Below are positions 13,008 through 15,862 of a stretch of DNA of 15,862 bases, piece by piece (positions within the stretch are counted from its first letter, which is position 1; each line of letters starts with the position of its first letter). The position numbers were made by a program, and so were the translations under genes. Source of the DNA: Acidobacteriota bacterium (GTDB lineage Bacteria; Acidobacteriota; Terriglobia; Terriglobales; Acidobacteriaceae); the NCBI GenBank assembly GCA_021780095.1, contig JAJXZK010000284.1, positions 1 through 15,862 on the forward strand, given 5' to 3'. The notes beneath the pieces are model-generated. The model was not told the origin of the DNA and ran no database searches. It worked only from the letters and a program-made list of their open reading frames with translations.

Positions 13008-14786
13008 TTACACCATAATTTCGTGAGCCGGCACAGACAGCTTTGTCTTGCCAGCTAACTGCTCTTTCACGGCTTCAACAATGTGGTGCGGAGCGAACGG
13101 CTCTCCGTCGTACTTGCGAATATTTCCGTCGGGAACAAAGCTGGTTTCGCTGCGCAGGTAGCGTGCAAACTGACCGCTGAAGTTGTTTTCTACGATGATG
13201 GTGTGGCGCGCGCCATGCAACAGATCCAGAATCGCGTCACCGTGCAACGGCACCAGCCAGCGCACGATCAAGAAATTCGCGGAGATCCCCTGCTCGCCGA
13301 GCAATTCGCAGGCTTCGTCGATCACCCCGTAGGTCGAACCCCACCCAATCAGCGTCACATCGGCATTGGCTGGCCCATGCAGTTCTGGTGGTGGTACTGC
13401 GGCCGCGATCCCGTCCACCTTGCGCATGCGCTTTTCCATCATGGCGCGTCGTTTACTGGAGTTGGTGTATTCGTCGCTGATCAGCACGCCATCTTCATCG
13501 TGCTCGTCGCTTGAGACAACGTGGGTGTAGCCGGGCAGGCCGGGTATAGCCCGCGGAGAAACTCCGCTCTCGGTAATCTTGTATCGCTTGTAGGGCTCGT
13601 GGTCGCCGGTCCCGTTCGATGTGATCAACTCCCCGCGATCGATCACAGGCGCAAAGTCGAGCAGCTTGGGGTCGACGCTGAGGCGTCCCTCAGAAAGCAA
13701 CAAATCGCAGAGGACAATTCCAGGGCACTGGAACTTTTCTGCGACATTGAAAATCTCTGGAATCAGTTTGAAGCAATCGGCAATGTCGAGCGGCGCTGCA
13801 ATCACTTTTGGATAATCGCCAAAGCCTGCGCCCAGCATTTGCCAGAGATCACCCTGCTCGGTCTTCGTCGGCACTCCTGTCGACGGACCCGCGCGCTGGC
13901 AATCAATCACCACGATCGGAATTTCCGCCTGCGCCGAAAGTCCCATCCCCTCGCTCATCAACGCGAAGCCGCCGCCAGAGGTTGCACACATCGCGCGAAC
14001 GCCGGCGTGGGCCGCGCCAATCGCCATGGTGACCACGCCAATCTCATCTTCTACCTGGCGCACCATGATTTCTGCCTGGCGCGCATGGCTCGCCATCCAG
14101 TGCAGCACGCCGGTTGCCGGACTCATGGGATATGCCGAATAAAATTTGACACCAGCCGCGGCGCCTCCCATCGCCATGGCGACGTTGCCGCTCAACACGG
14201 CATAACGCGCATCGGTCATTGGAAGCGCCCAAGCAAATGGCTTGAAATGCTCAGTAGCGTAGTCGTATCCGGCTCGCGCAAGACCGACGTTTTCATCGAT
14301 GACGGACTTTTCCTTCTTTCGAAATTGCTCCGCCAGCACGCTCTCCAGCGCCGGAAATCCGATGCCCATCATGCTCAGCGCGGCGCCAATGGCAATCGTA
14401 TTCTGTCCCACTTTGTTGCGAGTGATGTCCGCCATTTTCGAGACCGGCATGGGGCAAAGCTGGACACCTGCGGCCGGAGTGCCCGGCTGGACCAGGTCAG
14501 CGTTGTAGAGACACGCGCCACCGGACGTCAGCAGGCGAAGATGCCGATCCATTGTGTCTTGATTCAGCGGGATCAGCAGATCCAAATGATCGCCGGTGTT
14601 GGAGATTTTCTGTGGGCCGGTTCGAATGGTAAGAAAAGTGTGGCCACCGCGAATAATGGATTGGTAAGCGTTGTAGGCATTCAAATGCAGCCCGCGGCGG
14701 CTAAATATCTTCGCGAAAATGTCGCCCGGCGTAGCCACGCCCTGGCCCGCGGCACCCCCGATCCCTACAGCGAACGATCGACTCAT
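13008..14786 (-). CDS. korA: 2-oxoacid:ferredoxin oxidoreductase alpha subunit (fused gamma-alpha)
   Basis: A 592-aa partner of KorB. An N-terminal gamma domain (about 1-190: VGIGGAAGQGV at 7-17, AYQSIIRGGHTFLTIR) is fused to the alpha/pyrimidine-binding region (about 195-450: MGGAAAGVKFYSAYPMSPATG, QVEDEIGVVTMAIGAAHAG, CATSGGGFALMSEG, GPSTGVPTKTEQGDL). A C-terminal transketolase-like domain follows (VTLIGWGSTYGV, VENNFSGQFARYL). I chose ATG 14786 because GGGAG is 6 nt upstream and the gamma domain starts at once; the in-frame ATG at 14837 has no ribosome site and adds 17 unusual residues. No ferredoxin, delta subunit or other TCA gene is in the window. The Fe-S centre is carried by KorB. Confidence 0.92.
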   Translation of the reverse strand: MSRSFAVGIGGAAGQGVATPGDIFAKIFSRRGLHLNAYNAYQSIIRGGHTFLTIRTGPQKISNTGDHLDLLIPLNQDTMDRHLRLLTSGGACLYNADLVQPGTPAAGVQLCPMPVSKMADITRNKVGQNTIAIGAALSMMGIGFPALESVLAEQFRKKEKSVIDENVGLARAGYDYATEHFKPFAWALPMTDARYAVLSGNVAMAMGGAAAGVKFYSAYPMSPATGVLHWMASHARQAEIMVRQVEDEIGVVTMAIGAAHAGVRAMCATSGGGFALMSEGMGLSAQAEIPIVVIDCQRAGPSTGVPTKTEQGDLWQMLGAGFGDYPKVIAAPLDIADCFKLIPEIFNVAEKFQCPGIVLCDLLLSEGRLSVDPKLLDFAPVIDRGELITSNGTGDHEPYKRYKITESGVSPRAIPGLPGYTHVVSSDEHDEDGVLISDEYTNSSKRRAMMEKRMRKVDGIAAAVPPPELHGPANADVTLIGWGSTYGVIDEACELLGEQGISANFLIVRWLVPLHGDAILDLLHGARHTIIVENNFSGQFARYLRSETSFVPDGNIRKYDGEPFAPHHIVEAVKEQLAGKTKLSVPAHEIMV

Positions 14787-14840
14787 ACGCGTCTCCCGGA
14801 GCTTTCTCAGATTGTTTCGCGCCCACGGATAGTTCATCTA

Positions 14841-14862
14841 TTTAGACTTGCGGCGGTCTAAA
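14841..14862. promoter_or_regulatory. Inverted repeat TTTAGAC/GTCTAAA upstream of korA
   Basis: Perfect 7-bp arms with an 8-nt spacer, 55-76 bp upstream of the chosen korA start. It lies in the expected korA leader or operator region. It also fits a leader hairpin. Confidence 0.4.
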
Positions 14863-14894
14863 AGGTTCACAAACGCGAGCAGGATTCAGTTGTG

Positions 14895-14927
14895 TGCATC
14901 GTAGCCTCTGCGATGCAAGACGGTCAA
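14895..14927 (-). promoter_or_regulatory. Candidate korA promoter overlaid by an inverted repeat
   Basis: On the minus strand TTGACC (14922-14927) and TACGAT (14898-14903) are 18 bp apart, a fair sigma70-type pair pointing toward korA. A perfect inverted repeat TGCATCG (14895-14901) / CGATGCA (14911-14917) covers the -10 and much of the spacer, the classical place for a repressor site. Predicted by eye; the regulator is unknown. Confidence 0.4.
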
Positions 14928-15069
14928 CAGGTCTTTGTCTTAAGAAATTTCCGGACGCTCACGCGTTTTAATCAATCCTTTGGGCTGTCAAGCGCGTACG
15001 ATGGTTCAAGCTCTGCGGCCAATTCTCCCCCCAATCAATTAGAAGTCCGTTTTCAGAGGAGACAATCCC

Positions 15070-15862
15070 GTGACAACAGTCCCGCCACAACCCGATCAAA
15101 TACTGCAGGTCGGCCTTGCCTTCTGGTCTTCAAAAACGCTTTTAAGTGCTGTCGAAATGGAAGTCTTTACCGAGCTGGCGAAGGGCCCTCAGGACCTGCA
15201 ATCCCTGACCGGGCGCCTGGGGCTGCATCCACGGTCTGCCCGCGATTTTCTCGATGCGCTGGTGGCATTGGGATTTCTCGAGCGCCACGGCGGAACATAT
15301 TCCAATACGCCATCAACTGACTACTTCCTGGACAAAGGTAAGCCGTCGTATATCGGCGGAATGCTGGAAATGGCGAACGGTCGTCTGTTTGGCCATTGGA
15401 ATAAACTGACCACGGCCCTGCGTACCGGTCAACCTCAAAATGAGGCAGCGCACGGCGACCCTGATGTCTTCGGCACCATCTACTCCGATCCACAGCGGCT
15501 CAAGGGATTTCTACGAGCCATGACTGGGATCAGCCGCGGCGCCAACATCGCCATCGCCTCGCGGTTTCCCTGGGCGAATTATAAAAGCGTGTCTGACGCC
15601 GGCGCCGCGCAAGGCGACCTGATCGTTCAGGTGACGCTCAGGAATACCCATCTTTCCGCCGTCGGTTTCGACCTGGCCGAGGTTGCGCCCATCTTCGAGC
15701 AGTATGTCGAAGACCATGGACTGTCCTCCCGGGTGCGCTTCCAGGCTGGCAATTTTTTCCGTGATCCTTTGCCTCAAACCGATGTGATTATGATGGGTCA
15801 CATTCTCCATGACTGGAACCTGGAGGAGAAGCGCTTCCTGATTCGCAAAGCCTGGGAGGCTC
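15070..15862 (+). CDS. O-methyltransferase (acetylserotonin/hydroxyindole family), 5' part
   Basis: The first 264 codons of a SAM-dependent O-methyltransferase of the Methyltransf_2 type; the right edge cuts it. It opens with GTG (15070), with GGAG 8 nt upstream. A winged-helix dimerisation domain (about 12-85: [27 protein letters not shown]) leads to the Rossmann domain. SAM motif I is [10 protein letters not shown] (175-184), followed by [11 protein letters not shown] (198-208), [12 protein letters not shown] and [10 protein letters not shown] (241-250), where His247 in HDW is the usual catalytic-base region. Members methylate hydroxyls on small aromatic or polyketide-type molecules; the substrate here is unknown. 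It is divergent from korA with 283 bp between the starts. Confidence 0.85.
   Translation, partial: MTTVPPQPDQILQVGLAFWSSKTLLSAVEMEVFTELAKGPQDLQSLTGRLGLHPRSARDFLDALVALGFLERHGGTYSNTPSTDYFLDKGKPSYIGGMLEMANGRLFGHWNKLTTALRTGQPQNEAAHGDPDVFGTIYSDPQRLKGFLRAMTGISRGANIAIASRFPWANYKSVSDAGAAQGDLIVQVTLRNTHLSAVGFDLAEVAPIFEQYVEDHGLSSRVRFQAGNFFRDPLPQTDVIMMGHILHDWNLEEKRFLIRKAWEA

Noticed and set aside
14787..14837. 17-residue N-terminal extension of korA from the ATG at 14837
   Set aside because: It has no ribosome site, while the internal ATG at 14786 has GGGAG at good spacing and starts directly at the gamma domain.
13521..14861. 446-codon open frame on the plus strand opposite korA
   Set aside because: It is antisense to a clear korA and has a biased Arg/His/Ala-rich translation with no domain, a typical shadow frame in GC-rich coding DNA.

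Overview
The window looks like chromosomal DNA of an Acidobacteriota bacterium (Terriglobia/Koribacter-like). This rests on recognised protein families, not on a search. The clues are a VWFA-related protein of the acidobacterial type, an M48-like secreted protein with a LolA-like front half, a TonB-family protein with a long Gly-rich linker, and a two-subunit 2-oxoacid:ferredoxin oxidoreductase. I see no insertion sequence, integrase, CRISPR array, tRNA or rRNA.

Layout. Positions 1-2153, minus strand: a likely three-gene operon of Zn-dependent alcohol/polyol dehydrogenase, SDR oxidoreductase (4-bp stop/start overlap) and the first 80 codons of a secreted metallo-beta-lactamase-fold protein that runs off the left edge. 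Positions 2294-3568, plus: an ArsB-type membrane transporter. Positions 3548-4904, minus: a secreted VWFA-related protein followed by a small SdpI-like membrane protein that is frameshifted. Positions 5071-6048, minus: galE with a TTG start. Positions 6049-6715: 667 bp without a convincing gene, holding inverted repeats and one weak promoter candidate.

Positions 6716-10488, plus: three envelope genes (TonB-family protein, M48-like protein with a destroyed HExxH motif, small outer-membrane barrel) ending at a good Rho-independent terminator. They may be one functional unit. Positions 10571-12034, plus: gltX. Positions 12065-14786, minus: korA-korB, convergent with gltX. Positions 14787-15069: a divergent regulatory region with two perfect 7-bp inverted repeats, one lying over a candidate korA promoter. 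Positions 15070-15862, plus: the start of an O-methyltransferase with a GTG start, cut by the right edge.

Housekeeping and metabolic genes (galE, gltX, korAB, the dehydrogenases) are interleaved with lineage-type envelope genes. The points most worth a second look are the protease-like protein without its catalytic HE pair, the frameshifted sdpI-like gene, the 16-bp tandem duplication and hairpin ahead of the outer-membrane protein, and the palindromes in the korA/methyltransferase divergent region. I found no clear new defence or mobile system.
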